Source of the DNA: Otatea glauca
Lineage: Eukaryota > Streptophyta > Magnoliopsida > Poales > Poaceae
NCBI GenBank assembly: GCA_036346275.1
Contig: CM070722.1
Location: forward strand, 22,281,336 to 22,345,335
Reading direction: 5' to 3'
DNA length: 64,000 bases
This document shows, in pieces, positions 10,317-21,704 of this stretch. A model generated the notes under the pieces. That model saw only the letters and a list, made by a program, of their open reading frames with translations. It had not been told where the DNA came from and searched no databases. The translations under genes were made by a program, and so were the position numbers. Position 1 is the first letter of the stretch; the number at the start of each line of letters is the position of its first letter.

Positions 10317-11151
10317 CTAGCTGCACGACGGGAGCGGGCGGTCGCAGAGGCACTTGTTCCCGGCGAAGTGCTTGGGCCCGAACCGGTGCGTGTACCGCCC
10401 CTGCGGTATCGGCCCGCACAGCTCGTTGTAGCTCACGTCGAACACCAGCCACTTCCTCGCCGCTGCGGCCTCCGGGATTCTGCCGTACACCATGTTGTGG
10501 TCGATTGCCAGTATGTCCATCACCTCCGGCAGCTCCACGCGGCCGAGGTCGAACTTGAACCGGTTGCGCGACAGGTGCAGCGCGTTCAGCCGCTTCTTGG
10601 CGCCGAACAGCATCGACGCGTCGCCCGTGAGCTGGTTGTCGTCGAGGTCCACATCGCTGAAGTCGGCGTCGGCGAAGGTGGCCGGAAGCGGGCTGGTGAG
10701 TTGGTTACCGACGAGAGAAAAGTCGAAGACTGTGGCCGTGGGCGGGATGGCGCCGGAGAGGCGGTTGCCGTCGAGGCGCAGGAAGGTGAGGTCGGGGAGG
10801 TCGTGCGGCCCGAGGAACTCCGGGATGCGGCCGTACAGGCGGTTGTAGGCGAAGTTGATGGTCTGCAGCGCGGTGAGATTGGCGATGGCGGCGGGGACCG
10901 GCGCCGAGATGTTGAGCGCGAAGACAGTGAGCTCGGTGGTGCGGCCGGTGGTGGCGTTGCAGGAGATGCCCGGTGGAGTTCCAGCGGGAGAGCGCCGTGG
11001 GGTTTCCCAGGGCCGACTTGACGGCCAGGAGCGCCGCCTTGTCGGACTTGTCGCATAGGCCGCCGCTGGCCCGCCCCGCCGCCGCCGAGAGGACGAGGAC
11101 GGCGAGGAGGATTGCTGTGGTGTGGCGGCAAGGATTCGTGAGCTGCATCAT
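10317..11151 (-). pseudogene. Polygalacturonase-inhibitor-like (PGIP-type) LRR protein gene, one-base frameshift
   Basis: PGIPs are secreted cell-wall LRR proteins that bind fungal or insect polygalacturonases. Reading from ATG 11151, the gene encodes a signal peptide (about 27 residues, hydrophobic core AILLAVLVLSAAA), then the N-terminal cap CDKSDKAALLAVKSALGNPT typical of PGIPs, a series of extracytoplasmic LRRs (for example LYGRIPEFLG, RLSGAIPPT, MVYGRIPEA), and the cap NKCLCDRPLPSCS before the stop at 10317-10319. There is no intron. The frame is lost after WNSTG at a CCC run (10969-10971): one extra base moves the downstream repeats out of frame. Without it the product would be 277 residues, shorter than the usual ~330, and the tryptophan/double-cysteine stretch normally found in the N-terminal cap is missing. 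It may be a real pseudogene or a consensus error. It is the only non-transposon gene seen. Confidence 0.82.
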
Positions 11152-11436
11152 GGTGTTGTGTTCTTGGAGATTGCTTGGTTTGGCGCTAGCTTGTGTGACG
11201 AGTTTGGACAGTATGGACAATGAAACTATGTAGGAAAGGAGCTAGCTGTACATTTTGGACTGTGGTAAGAAGGGAAGCGTCGACGACATTGACTGCGATG
11301 GCATTTTGGCATGCATTTGTGCTCTCCTGAGACCAGGTGCGGATCATATTGATCTAGATCAATCGACATCCACGCTACTCTAATTTACATCTAATTTACG
11401 TTAGTAGTATAAGTATACGATAGTCACAATTAAATA
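11152..11436. other. Upstream region of the PGIP-like gene
   Basis: Presumed promoter side of the minus-strand gene. No clear TATA box is visible at a suitable distance. An ORF extends the reading frame 23 codons upstream of ATG 11151, but those residues do not look like part of a signal peptide, so the ATG pair at 11146-11151 is preferred as start. Confidence 0.35.
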
Positions 11437-11653
11437 GTAGTTGTTTTGGATATCGACATAGTATCTAAAATACAGCTTTGATCACTAATTTTTATTATAA
11501 CATATTTAAAAAATCTAATAAAATTATAATATTATGAATGTAATTTTCGATATAAATAAATATTTGAAATGAAATCGATAGTCAAAGTTTTGAAGGTTTG
11601 ACTATAAATTTGTAATTATGTTCAAAACAATAACTATTTATGATCGAAGAGAG
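11437..11653. mobile_element. Stowaway-like MITE relic
   Basis: The AT-rich stretch has the word order seen in common grass MITEs: AGTAGTTGTTTTGGATATCGA near the left, AGTCAAAGTTTTGAAGGTTTG inside, and an end GATCGAAGAGAG followed by TA at 11654-11655, like the usual ACGGAGGGAG-TA terminus. The left terminus is not clear, so it is probably truncated or diverged. It lies about 300 bp upstream of the PGIP-like gene. Confidence 0.45.
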
Positions 11654-11655
11654 TA

Positions 11656-12013
11656 AACTACTACAAATTAACTTTATGAGTTTATAATGACCCTAACGAC
11701 TTTTTCGTTGATCCACCCCTACCGAGACAACACCTACATGCATACAAGCTGCGCTGTTAAATGCTATCGATCCCAACATGCATTACGGGGACATGTTAGG
11801 GCAAATCGCACTTTGATTATTGCACGTGCTAATCCTTGCGTGATGCCTTGCTGGTGTCACAAATTCAAAGGCACTACGGAATCACGTCTTTGTAGAGCAG
11901 TGGACACACATATACGACTTTAGCTAATAGGGTTCAAATCTTAATGTCTACCTTTATATATTCCTATGTTTGTAAGATGGCAGATTTATCCTTGACCTTT
12001 CTAAATTATAGAT
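11656..12013. other. Spacer before the LINE
   Basis: No gene or repeat recognised. The point where the 5'-truncated LINE begins is not marked by a visible target duplication. Confidence 0.35.
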
Positions 12014-13438
12014 GTGTGCTTAACGAATGTCCTCGTGTGTGTGTCTACCTTACAAGACGGCGTCCTATCACCTCTCAAAGGTTGCGTACCCTCCCTCCGC
12101 CTCTCCCTCTATGCGCATAATGCAGTAATCTTCTTGAATAATCCTGATAGAAAGGAGCTTGAATCAGTCATTCACATTCTTACTCAGTTCGGGGAAGCCT
12201 CGGTTCTCCGGGTTAACATGCAAAAATGTACTATAACTCCGATCAGAGGTCATGATCAAACACTACAAAACATCTTACGGCCTTTCAACGGAGGAATATC
12301 GACTTTTCCGATCAAATACCTAGGGGTGCCACACACTGTTGGTCGTCTGCGCCGCGCCGACCTACAGTACATCCACGACAAAGCGGCAAGACGATTATTT
12401 CCGACCTACAGTACATCCACGACGCATCTCACCAAGGGAGGCCGCCTGATCTTGGTCAAATCGGTGCTAACCTCACTTCCGATCTACCTTCTCATAGCAA
12501 TCAAGGCACCAAAAATTTTTATCTCAGCCCTGGATAAGCTAAGAAGAAAATTCTTATGGGCAGGTAATGGAGAAATCCATGGAGGGAACTGCAAGGTACG
12601 CTGGACAACAATTTGTCGACCCTACAACATAGGGGACCTCAGCATCCTTGACTTAGGTAGGTTCGCCAGAGCGCTACGACTTCGCTGGTTGTGGCTCGGA
12701 TGGATGGCCTCGGATAGACCGTGGATTAGAACACGGACACCGTGTGATCGGACCAACCACCAACACTTCTCTGCGGCCACCAAAATTACCATTGGAAATG
12801 GTCGAACAGCTATTTTCTGGACTAACAGATGGCTCCAGGGAGCGACACCCTTACAGTACGCGCTAGAGCTCTTCAAGCACTCCAGGCGGAAGTCACGATC
12901 GGTGGAAGATACCCTGTCAAATAATAATTGGATTCGGGAAATCCGACGTGGCCTATCTCACCATCTCTTGTTACAATGTATCAAACAATGGCTCAGATTG
13001 CAGTCTGTTGAATTGCAACCAGAGGTCCCTGGCACCATAATTTGGACACAAACATCTAACGGATTCTAAACAGCCTCATCGGCATACCGCATGCAGTTCG
13101 CAGGAAGCATCTACTCACAATTCCATTCCACGGTCTCGCCAGCGTGGGCTCCATTGCGATGCAAAGTCTTCTTCTGGCTCGCTCATCATAACCGCTTATG
13201 GACGGCACAATGACTACAGCTCAAGGGGTGGCCAAACCAATACTTTTGTCCGATGTGCTGTTGAAACCTTGAAACCATGCATCACTTGTTCATAGATTGT
13301 CCCCAACTTCAACAATTGTGGAAAGCTGTTGCCAGATGGATAAGGTTACCATCTCTCCACCCGGGCCATTGGGAGCAAACTGCCACCTTCCAAGACTGGA
13401 ATCTGCATCACATAAACCGACACGCTAGGTTTCGTAAG
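12014..13438 (+). pseudogene. L1-like LINE reverse transcriptase, 5'-truncated (first part, interrupted)
   Basis: The ORF at 12014-13069 matches the second half of the reverse transcriptase of grass L1-like elements: LSPLKG...SLYA--AVIF, FPIKYLGVP, TKGGRLILVKSVLTSLP, RRKFLWAG, and GNGRTAIFWTNRWLQGATP. The catalytic YADD box reads YAHN (12116-12121). After a stop near 13068 the C-terminal zinc-finger (zf-RVT) part follows, with the tail of that finger visible as ETMHHLFIDCPQLQQLW near 13270-13325. Homology is cut at 13438 by the nested insertion and resumes at 52433. The 5' half (endonuclease and first part of RT) is missing, as usual for LINE insertions. Confidence 0.85.
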
Positions 13439-16400
13439 TGAGATGACCCCCATTTTTACATAAATACAAAAATGGAAATCTAATGTGCATTCCGTACTAG
13501 TCCCATGATCAGTAGCTAGTACGCACATACACAACAGTTAGAATCACAACCATACAACATATTATCAAGAGGAAGCTATTATACAAAGAAAATCTTACAA
13601 CTCAGAGCATATAGCAGCAAAAGAAGCAAAGTCTTGTAGTGTGCCCATCCAAACCCGCAGGCAACTGACAAGGCATAATCCCTAGAAAGATTCGATGAAG
13701 AAAATCCCGCAACCTGCGACGAAAAAGAATCCTCGAAGCTTCGCTAACTTATCCACTTAAAAACAAAATATAAGCAAGGGTGAGTACTTTACGTACTCCG
13801 CAAAACTTTAGCAAAACTTAAAATATATGTAGGCCATTTCAAAGGAAATATTTCTACTGTTAATTTGCATAAAGCAGAATTGATATTGTATAATCAAGTT
13901 ATTTGCAAACGGAATTTGTAAGAGCAAGTTGACTGATATGAAATAAGTAAAGCATAAGTAATACTCACAACCCTTCGTGAGCATCGAATAATCCAAAAAT
14001 GGAATCCAACAATGTCGGTCCTTTGACATAAAGACAGCTGCTAAAACAAGCTCAAACCAAACCCATTTTAGAAAATATCAAAACATTTAACTAGTGCAAG
14101 TTCACCAAGTTTCCCATGACCGAGGGGACAGCTAATCGATTAGATTTACACTTTGAAGAGGTTTACAACTTTACCCACAAGTCATGACGTTTTCTTTTTG
14201 CCACACGTTTCACGCACCTTTGGCGTGTGGCCAGAATGTTCATGACAAAAACATTTACATTATCTAGGTTAACTTTGCACCAGCTCGGGACGTTAAGCCC
14301 TTACCATAGAAACAGAACACTCACCCAAGACCTGGATCCATTCACATCACACCCAACACCATGTTTCTGTTCATGGCGAGGCATACACCGTTGCATTGGT
14401 ATGTAGAAACCGCTACAGGTCTACAAGCAGACCTGGAAAGGAATGCCTGTGTAATCTCCCGCTTGCCATAAATGCAAAGTTAAACTAGATAACTTAATTG
14501 GTTTAAGGTTGACCCATCCCAACACTTGTGGTTGTATGGATTGTCTTGGATCATACAACACTATGTTCGGTATTGCCAATAATCGCCCACATCAAAACCA
14601 TAGTTTTATTTTGGGGTTTTAATCAAAATACCCATAACCAACAGTGTCATAACCAACATTTTAAATTTCTCAAGAAACCATTTTGATCTGATCATCTACC
14701 TCATTGATTCTAAAGCATGGCCAAGCATGGTTAATTATGAAATCGTATATACCCATGATAACACTAAATAATATCTATGCTTAATCTATGGTTATCAAGG
14801 TTCACATGACCATACTTATCAAGGAGGTTTCATGAGCCAACAGGTATAACTACCAGTACCGCAAAATAGCAAGTTTACAGAAAGTAAACGCGTGCATGAA
14901 ACATTTTAATAAATACAATGCAAATTAAATACTGGGATCAAGATGATCAAAGGAGGGTGCTTGCCTTGCTTATTTATTGCTTACGATGAAGGCGAGGCCA
15001 CGGCTAACGGAGGCGACAACGGAGGAAGGGACGTCGGATTCTACACGTCGATCAGTTGGAAATATAGCAAATATCCAACTTTAATAAGGGCAAAAAGAAA
15101 ACAGACAGAAAACCAAATAAAGATTTACTGCAAAAAACAGGAATATTTTAGGGTTTAAGTTGCATGATTCCACATCTTGAGTTCAAGATAATTAAGCATT
15201 CATATTGTTAAGGTTTTTATGATAACAAAGCAGGGTTTCTTTTATAGATTATCTTTTCTAGAATTACAAATACAAGAGGCTAAAACTATGAATTCTTGTA
15301 TTTATAACTTCGAATTCTAGATGCTAAAATTATTTGGATAATAGAATTAAGCGAAAAGCACTTAATTCCTTAAGTGATTTTGCATAAGAAGGGGTTTTGA
15401 ATAAGTTATAACTGATAAGTTAGGTTACTGATTATAAATTCGTAGTTTAAAGAAGGTTCTAATGATACAAACATGTTTATTATAGATTTCTACATTACTG
15501 CCGATTCATATTATAAAGCTCAGAAAACATAATACTTAGGGTTATTTAACTAACATGATTTATATGGAAAACATGAAGAAATGTGATTATTTCTTCATGA
15601 TATGGTAGTATATACTTTGAAGAACAGACTGAAGCTAATTTCATACATTTTAGTGTTTAGATGAGACATTATATTCATTGTTGAAAAAGCTTATATGATA
15701 TTAAGGGTTACGATGACCATAACACTTAAGGGTATTCAACTAGCAGGATTTAGTTGAAAAGTAAGTTGTAAATAAAATATTTTTCCAGATTATGATAGTA
15801 CATATCCTAAATATCATTTCTAAACTGATCTTCATAATATTAGCTTTTAGACGAGATATTCTACGGGCTGTTGAAAATGCTTAAGTGTTTCTATAATTTA
15901 GAAAACATAACATTTAATGTTATGTTACTAGACTCTTTTATATGCAAACCTTAACAAAATAATATTCTTTCTTCATAACATAGTAGCCTGCACTTTATAG
16001 AGCATTTCTACGCTATTTTCATAAAGCTTTACATTTAGACGAGATGTTTTATAAGCCACTGAAAAGGCTTAAGCATTTCTATAACTACATGAAAAAGGTT
16101 CAGTTTTCGATATAAGTTTGCGACTACGCCTTATAGGATTATTTATCCACTTTTCAGGCATTACTAGGGGACATCTCTAAGAGAGTTTTAAAGTTGATTT
16201 CGCGATGTTTCGCTTTTATCCGAAATGTTTTCCATATAAGTAATCATTAGGGCCTAACATGATCTTAATTCAAATTTGCACAAACATAAGATATTTTTGT
16301 ATATTCAGCAAGAGCATTATTTTTCAAGGTCGTAAGATTTGGTTTCATCAAATTTGAAGTTCGCTTAAGAAAGTTATAACTATTCGGACAATACAATTAC

Positions 16401-18033
16401 TAATACTTCGACTACTAAACATTTACTGTTTTCTATGGTAAACCTTAAATATTTTTACACATCTGGGATCCCTGTGATAACAAGAGTGTAACAAAACCAA
16501 GTTTTCCTATATTCAAGTTCATCTATTCTATATTCTAACTATTTGATCTTCTATGCATATATATACATTTTGCACTTGGATTATTTCATATTTTTCAAGA
16601 GAACTCAAACCAAGTTTATTTCTTAGTTATTTTGGAAAATTCAGGTAATCTACTGACATACTAGTATTTAGAAACAAATTTTACTTATTTTAGATTTATT
16701 TTATATAAGTTATGCATATTTGAATTTCTAGTGTATTGAATGAAATCTTTATAGAAAGTAGTTCAAACATAAATAAAATTTAAATATTTTTGTATATTTG
16801 AACTTCTGAAAGCGTAAGGATTCTAATAAAATTGGTTTCATTCCATTTTAAGTTTGTTTACAATATTTTAATACGTACCATATCTTTAGGCCTTTTTCTT
16901 CAAATTTGAATTTCAAATTCACCCATTGATCATTACCAAAATATTATTACATATTCTGAAGGTATTTGATTTTATATGAATATGGAAATTCATTTCACTA
17001 ATTTTGGAGTTATAATGAAAAATCTACAAGAAATTGAATTATCTTGGGTAATGAAAATAAACTGAATTAGGGAAATACGTTTTCATAGAACTGAAAGCGC
17101 CTTTCACCGATTGAACTGAAGGATCTTGCGCTGGCTGACAGAATAGGCCTGCCGCGCAGTGAAAGAAGAACAGAGGAATCACTGGAGATTGCTAGGGCTC
17201 CTCACCGGCGGCGAAGCCGGCTAGCCGAAGGCTCGAGGAGCACCACGGCGTTATTGTGCACACGCCGGTTGACTCTTTTGCCGGCGGTGATGGCGGGAAG
17301 TGCCTCGCCACCGAGAGGGGGTGGCGGCAATGGCAGGAGCTCACCGGAGGAGAAGAAGAAGTAAGTCTCGGCTTGAATTGGTAAGAGGCTTAGCAACAGG
17401 GAACAATGGAGAATCCATTTTAGCATTTACCTTGGTCGGAGGTTGGTCGGAAGGCTCTACCACCGTGCGCCTGGCTCGAAGAGAAGAACGGTGGTGGAGG
17501 GGATGTTGCAGACAAGAGAAAGTGAAATTGAGGCTTGATGAGTACCCAAGGATGCATTACCAAGCTCTCGGACAACTGAATTCCAAAGGCTCCTACGATT
17601 TGGCTTAATTCGCCAGTTCCCCCCTTTCGGGTTCTTCCAGAAAGAGGCGAAGAAAGCGGCTTCAAGAGATGCACTAGCTTTTGAGGTTGATCAGGGCAAG
17701 GAAGCGGTCTCTTGTGATTCTAGCCCAATATATATACGTGGCACAAGATGGCTTCGCAGTGTTCGAACATGAGACCAAAGTTGCAGCTCGGTTCTGTTCT
17801 TACGCGGTGGGGTGGAGCGAGGCTTTGTTAATGAGGAATGGCGTGAAGGACATGGGATGACCGACAGCATGGCGTAGGAGAGGTCTAGGACAAACGTGGC
17901 AGGACTGAACAGGAGCGGTGAACCGATTCAGTGCACCGGGAGAGCTCAAGAGAAGTACCGGGAGTGAGAGAGGGAGCGCGCAGCTGAAGGAAGAAGAGGA
18001 ATGAGAAGACAGGGGCTGACAAGCGAGACCGGG
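13439..18033 (-). repeat. Left arm of the gypsy-type solo LTR
   Basis: 4.6 kb without coding homology. It shares layout and word fragments (GGTGAGTACTTTACGTACTC near 13781, GAGGTTTACAACTTTACCCACA near 14157) with the Tekay LTR (GGTGAGTACATAAAGCACCC and GAGGTTATGCACTTTACCCACA). 15160-17090 is very AT-rich; 17090-18033 is GC-rich and would surround the transcription start. Small ORFs here (for example 14943-15158 and 17300-17608) show no family features and are treated as chance. Confidence 0.6.
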
Positions 18034-19722
18034 TGTAGGATCAAGGATAACCGACTAGAGGGGGGGTGAATAGGAGGTTTCTAAATTTTTCAACACAATT
18101 TAGAAATTACAAATGACACTATGAAATTTAGATACAAATATGAAGAACACACTAAAGTCTCTAGCAATTTGCCTAAGATGCTATCTCAATACAAGTGAAG
18201 CAAATAGACTTGTGAGCACAAACACTATGAAGAGTATGGTATTAAAGAAATGGATTCTCAACACACAAGAATACCAAACACAAAAATAGGAGACAAGGAA
18301 TTTAACCCGTGGTCTAGGAGACTTGCCGGTCTCCCCTACTCCACGTTGAGGTGACTTGAACCACATCAAGCAGGCTCCACAAGCTTGAGCCTTCCTCGAT
18401 CACTAAGGTAGTTCTTCCCCTCTCCGGGTAGGAGAACTCCGGCCTTCACAACTTGCTGGGGCTTCTCACAATCTCCGTTGAGAAGCTCACCGCGCACGAT
18501 CGCCACCAAGCCGTCTAGGAGGCGGCAACCTCCAAGAGTAATAAACCTTGACGCTAGCTTGAGGTCGAATGTCGGTGTCTAAAGGCTCAAACACTAAATG
18601 CAACACTCAATCTTGCTTCTCACACTCACAAACGGAAATTGAATTCACACAAGAGTTGAGAACACTTTCTTGAGCTCAAATATCATCAATGAGGACCAAG
18701 AGTTGCTCTAGAATGTAGGTGGGGAGGTATTTATAGCCTCCATCAAACTTTCTAGCCGTTGGAGCTCGAAATCTGCAAAAATCTATTTTTCCGGTGCTAC
18801 CGCCCATGTAGGACCAGTAGCACTGGGCTCCACTTCAACGGCTAGAATAGTGCATTTAATGCACTTGCGGAGACCGTTTTAGGTCGGTGCTACCGCCCAA
18901 CTAGGGCCAGAGTACAGGCTCCACTTCATTTTCTTTCTTCAAAAAAAGACCTCTCTGGAATTATAGCACCGGGCATAGGACCGGTGCTACCGTAGGTCCG
19001 GTAGCACCGGGATACTATGGGCGGTGCACCGGGCTACCAAATGCCCAAAAAAGGTGCTTCTCTGGAATTTTCACACCAGGCTGAAATCCGGTGCTACCGA
19101 TAGTCCGGTAGCACCGGGCTGCCATGGGCGGTAGCACCGGGCTACCAAACGCCCAAGAAGCCCTTCTCTTGAATTTTCACACCGGGCTGAAATCCGGTGC
19201 TACCGATAGTCCGGTAGCACCGGGCTACCAAACGCCCAAGAAGCCCTTCTCTGGAATTTTCACACCGCCCTATTGAGCTGGTGCTACCGCGAACTCGGTA
19301 GCACCGCGCTGCCATGGGCGGTAGCACCGGGTTTCCAGGGATTTGATTTGTTTCAAAGGATTTTCAAGGTTGGAACCTATTTATCATTCAGCAACTATTT
19401 GAATATGCATTTTGAGCCTTTAAACCCTAAACGGCATCAAGATAAGCATCAAGATCCCTCTTAATAGTACGACCCTAAATCTAGTAAACTGATCTTTCTT
19501 CCAAACTCCAAGATCATCAAAAGACTAGAAAAGAGCCTTATAAATTTACCTTTTCACGATCTTGACATATTGCCGATTTGTTTGAACCTTTCTTGATATT
19601 TCCATGGTCATCAATCTTGGAATTGACCTACATTCAATATTCTCCAGAAAAGTATTAGATCATATAACAAAGTTGTCATTAATTATCAAAACCAAAACAT
19701 ACTGGCTGCCTAGGTGCTTTCA
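18034..19722 (-). repeat. Sirevirus 3' LTR (left copy)
   Basis: 1689 bp, starting TGTAGGATCAAGGATAACCG on the plus strand. It carries a cluster of GGTGCTACCG/CGGTAGCACC palindromes (18791-19331). Compared with the right copy it has about 100 bp more, mostly an extra palindrome-containing unit near 19087-19260, and several palindromes are damaged by CpG-type changes. Confidence 0.9.
18791..19331. repeat. GGTGCTACCG palindrome cluster in the left LTR
   Basis: Repeated hairpin units of the form CCGGTGCTACCGnnnnnCCGGTAGCACCGG, several embedded in an 80-100 bp repeat that also contains CCAAGAAGCCCTTCTCTGG. In the element's orientation they lie in U3, upstream of the transcribed part, where Sirevirus LTRs are known to carry palindromic motifs. 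Confidence 0.75.
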
Positions 19723-20264
19723 ATCTCCCCCTTTTTGGTAATTGATGACAACCCAAAGTGATAATTTGAAATTGTTTTTAAGTGAACAAGAGAAAAGAAA
19801 GTTTTGCTTCAAGTGATTCAAAATTCATGTGTTTCTTGCTTTTTGAAACACACATAAATTATTCAATCATATTGTTTTAGAGCAAACACTCCCCCTAGAA
19901 ATGTCATGTTAATATAAAGAGAATAGTTGCACACTTGAGAGAGAAAATTCTTTTGACAGAGTTTTGTTTAAGAATTGAATCCGTGGATGAATAAGAAAAG
20001 ATACTTGAAACAATAATTTAATATTAAAGATTGTAAATAAGTTTGCAAGAGAATGAGAATATTTAAAACAACCATAGAAATTTACAAAAGTTTAACCATC
20101 TCATACATTTTAACCAAGTATTATAAGTATAACAAACAACCAACCAAGAACAATCACATCATCACAAGTTTATAGATTCTAATCGTCGCTTTACACCTCA
20201 TCTTCACTTTTACTTCTCCCCCTTTGTCATCAAATACCAAAAATAGAGAAGATAGAAAATGAGC
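19723..20264 (-). other. Sirevirus 3' untranslated region with polypurine tracts
   Basis: On the minus strand this leads from the accessory ORF to the 3' LTR. The tract next to the LTR (19723-19738, minus strand CCAAAAAGGGGGAGAT) is the expected plus-strand primer. Further GGGGGAG tracts occur at 19889-19897 and 20215-20225. No coding sequence is seen. Confidence 0.7.
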
Positions 20265-21704
20265 TCAAGAAGTTGGAGGAGCAGGAGGAGGAGGCAGAGT
20301 AGACGGAGGAGCACGAGATCCTGAGCGCTGATAGACAACTGACAGAGATGAACGAAGCTCGAAGATAGAAGTATCAACTGAGTCCAGTCGTCCTCGAACC
20401 TCCTCAACTATCCGCCGGGTCTGAGCCTGAGCCTCATCCATCCTAGCAAAACCACTCATCATATCAGATCTCATACTGGCCAAGCTGCTCATGAAGTCAT
20501 TCCTCAAACTGTCAAGGAACTGATCATGCTGAGCTGGAGGAACCTCTGATGCTTCTGGAATTTCCTAAGTCTGAGACTGCTGAGATGAGGATTGACCTCG
20601 CTGACTGATAGATTGAGGGGCAGCCTCACGGGGACGATAGGGCTTATGAACACCCCCACACCCCCCTCGAAATGCAGATACTCTCTTGATAATCATCATA
20701 ATGTAGGGAGCAAGATAGATCCTCTTACCTTTATCACAAGCAGAGGATGCCATTTCCCTCATCATGAAGTCCACAACATCAAATTTATGCTTGTTCATGA
20801 TTTTGCTCATAATATTCCAGGCATACCCTCTGATTTCATCATAATTCCTGCTCTTGGGATGGAAAGTAACTCTGACAATTCTATTTATAAGACTGGCGGA
20901 TGGAAGAAGATGCGCTATTTTTCCTGGACGCTTGACTGAAGCTGAAGGATTGTAGAAATCAAACTTCCTGGCGAGAGGAATGACTCTATCACTGTGAACA
21001 CTAGGATATCCACTGTGATGAATTCCCCAAGCTTCCTCAATTTCATTCTTGGTGACTGTGTGCACTACGGCATCTGTCATCCAAGTTATGCTCTCATAAG
21101 ACTCAGAAACATGCAAGGTAGCATAGAACTGTTTGATCAGATCTTCATTGTAGTCACACCTTTTACTGACAAAGTCTGACAACCCAGCACCATGGAATAA
21201 CTCAAGGACTCCAACAAACAACAGAATTTTTCTAATGTGCTCCCAATTTATCCATTTGTGATCAGCAAAGTCCTTTTCTTTGTAAATTTCATAGAATACT
21301 TTTTGCTGAAACAATGTTCTGAATCTATCCTCAGTGGCATTCCTAGGCAGCAGGTATTGATTTGCAGTTCTCAAGGAGAAATATGTGTCACCTTTGATTG
21401 TCTTCAAATTTGCCGAAGGATCAAAGTCACCGAGATTTTCTTCTTCGGTCTCTTCTCCACTTTGAGATTTATCTATGTCCATAGAGTCACTGGCTTCTTC
21501 AGTTTCTGACACAAGTTGTTTTCCCTTGGACTTCTTGGAGCTATCACCAGTCTCTTGCCTAATCTTCTTTCGGACTTCACGACGTCTTGAAGCTATTGGA
21601 ATATTGTCTTCACTGTCGAAATCTTGAGGTGGAGGAGGAGGAGGAGCACGTCCTTGATTTGCAGCCACTTTAACGTAAGAGCCGGAGCCTCGAGTCTTAG
21701 GCAT
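20265..21704 (-). pseudogene. Sirevirus accessory (env-like position) ORF
   Basis: A 480-codon frame starting MPKTRGSGSYVKV at 21704, interrupted by a single TAG at 20565-20567. The N-terminus is proline- and acid-rich and disordered. Residues about 100-300 form a folded domain with FHGAGLSDFVSKRCDYNEDL and ITWMTDAVVHTVTKNEIEEAW, resembling the 'putative plant transposon protein' domain seen in extra ORFs of plant retrotransposons. Beyond the TAG the same frame encodes a helical, coiled-coil-like segment (FMSSLASMRSDMMSGFARMD) and ends in a proline run. No signal peptide or convincing membrane span is seen, so an envelope function is not supported; it only occupies the env position. Confidence 0.7.

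Noticed and set aside
10284..11021. Long plus-strand ORF (245 codons) over the LRR gene
   Set aside because: It is the antisense shadow of the GC-rich PGIP-like gene; the minus strand shows a signal peptide, LRRs and cysteine caps, the plus strand nothing.
18181..18369. ORF shared by both Sirevirus LTRs (also 50075-50263)
   Set aside because: Repeated simply because the LTRs are repeated; no start context or homology, and it lies in the transcribed part of an LTR.
20265..21704. Calling the Sirevirus accessory ORF a viral envelope gene
   Set aside because: No signal peptide, membrane span or cleavage motif is visible; only its position matches env.
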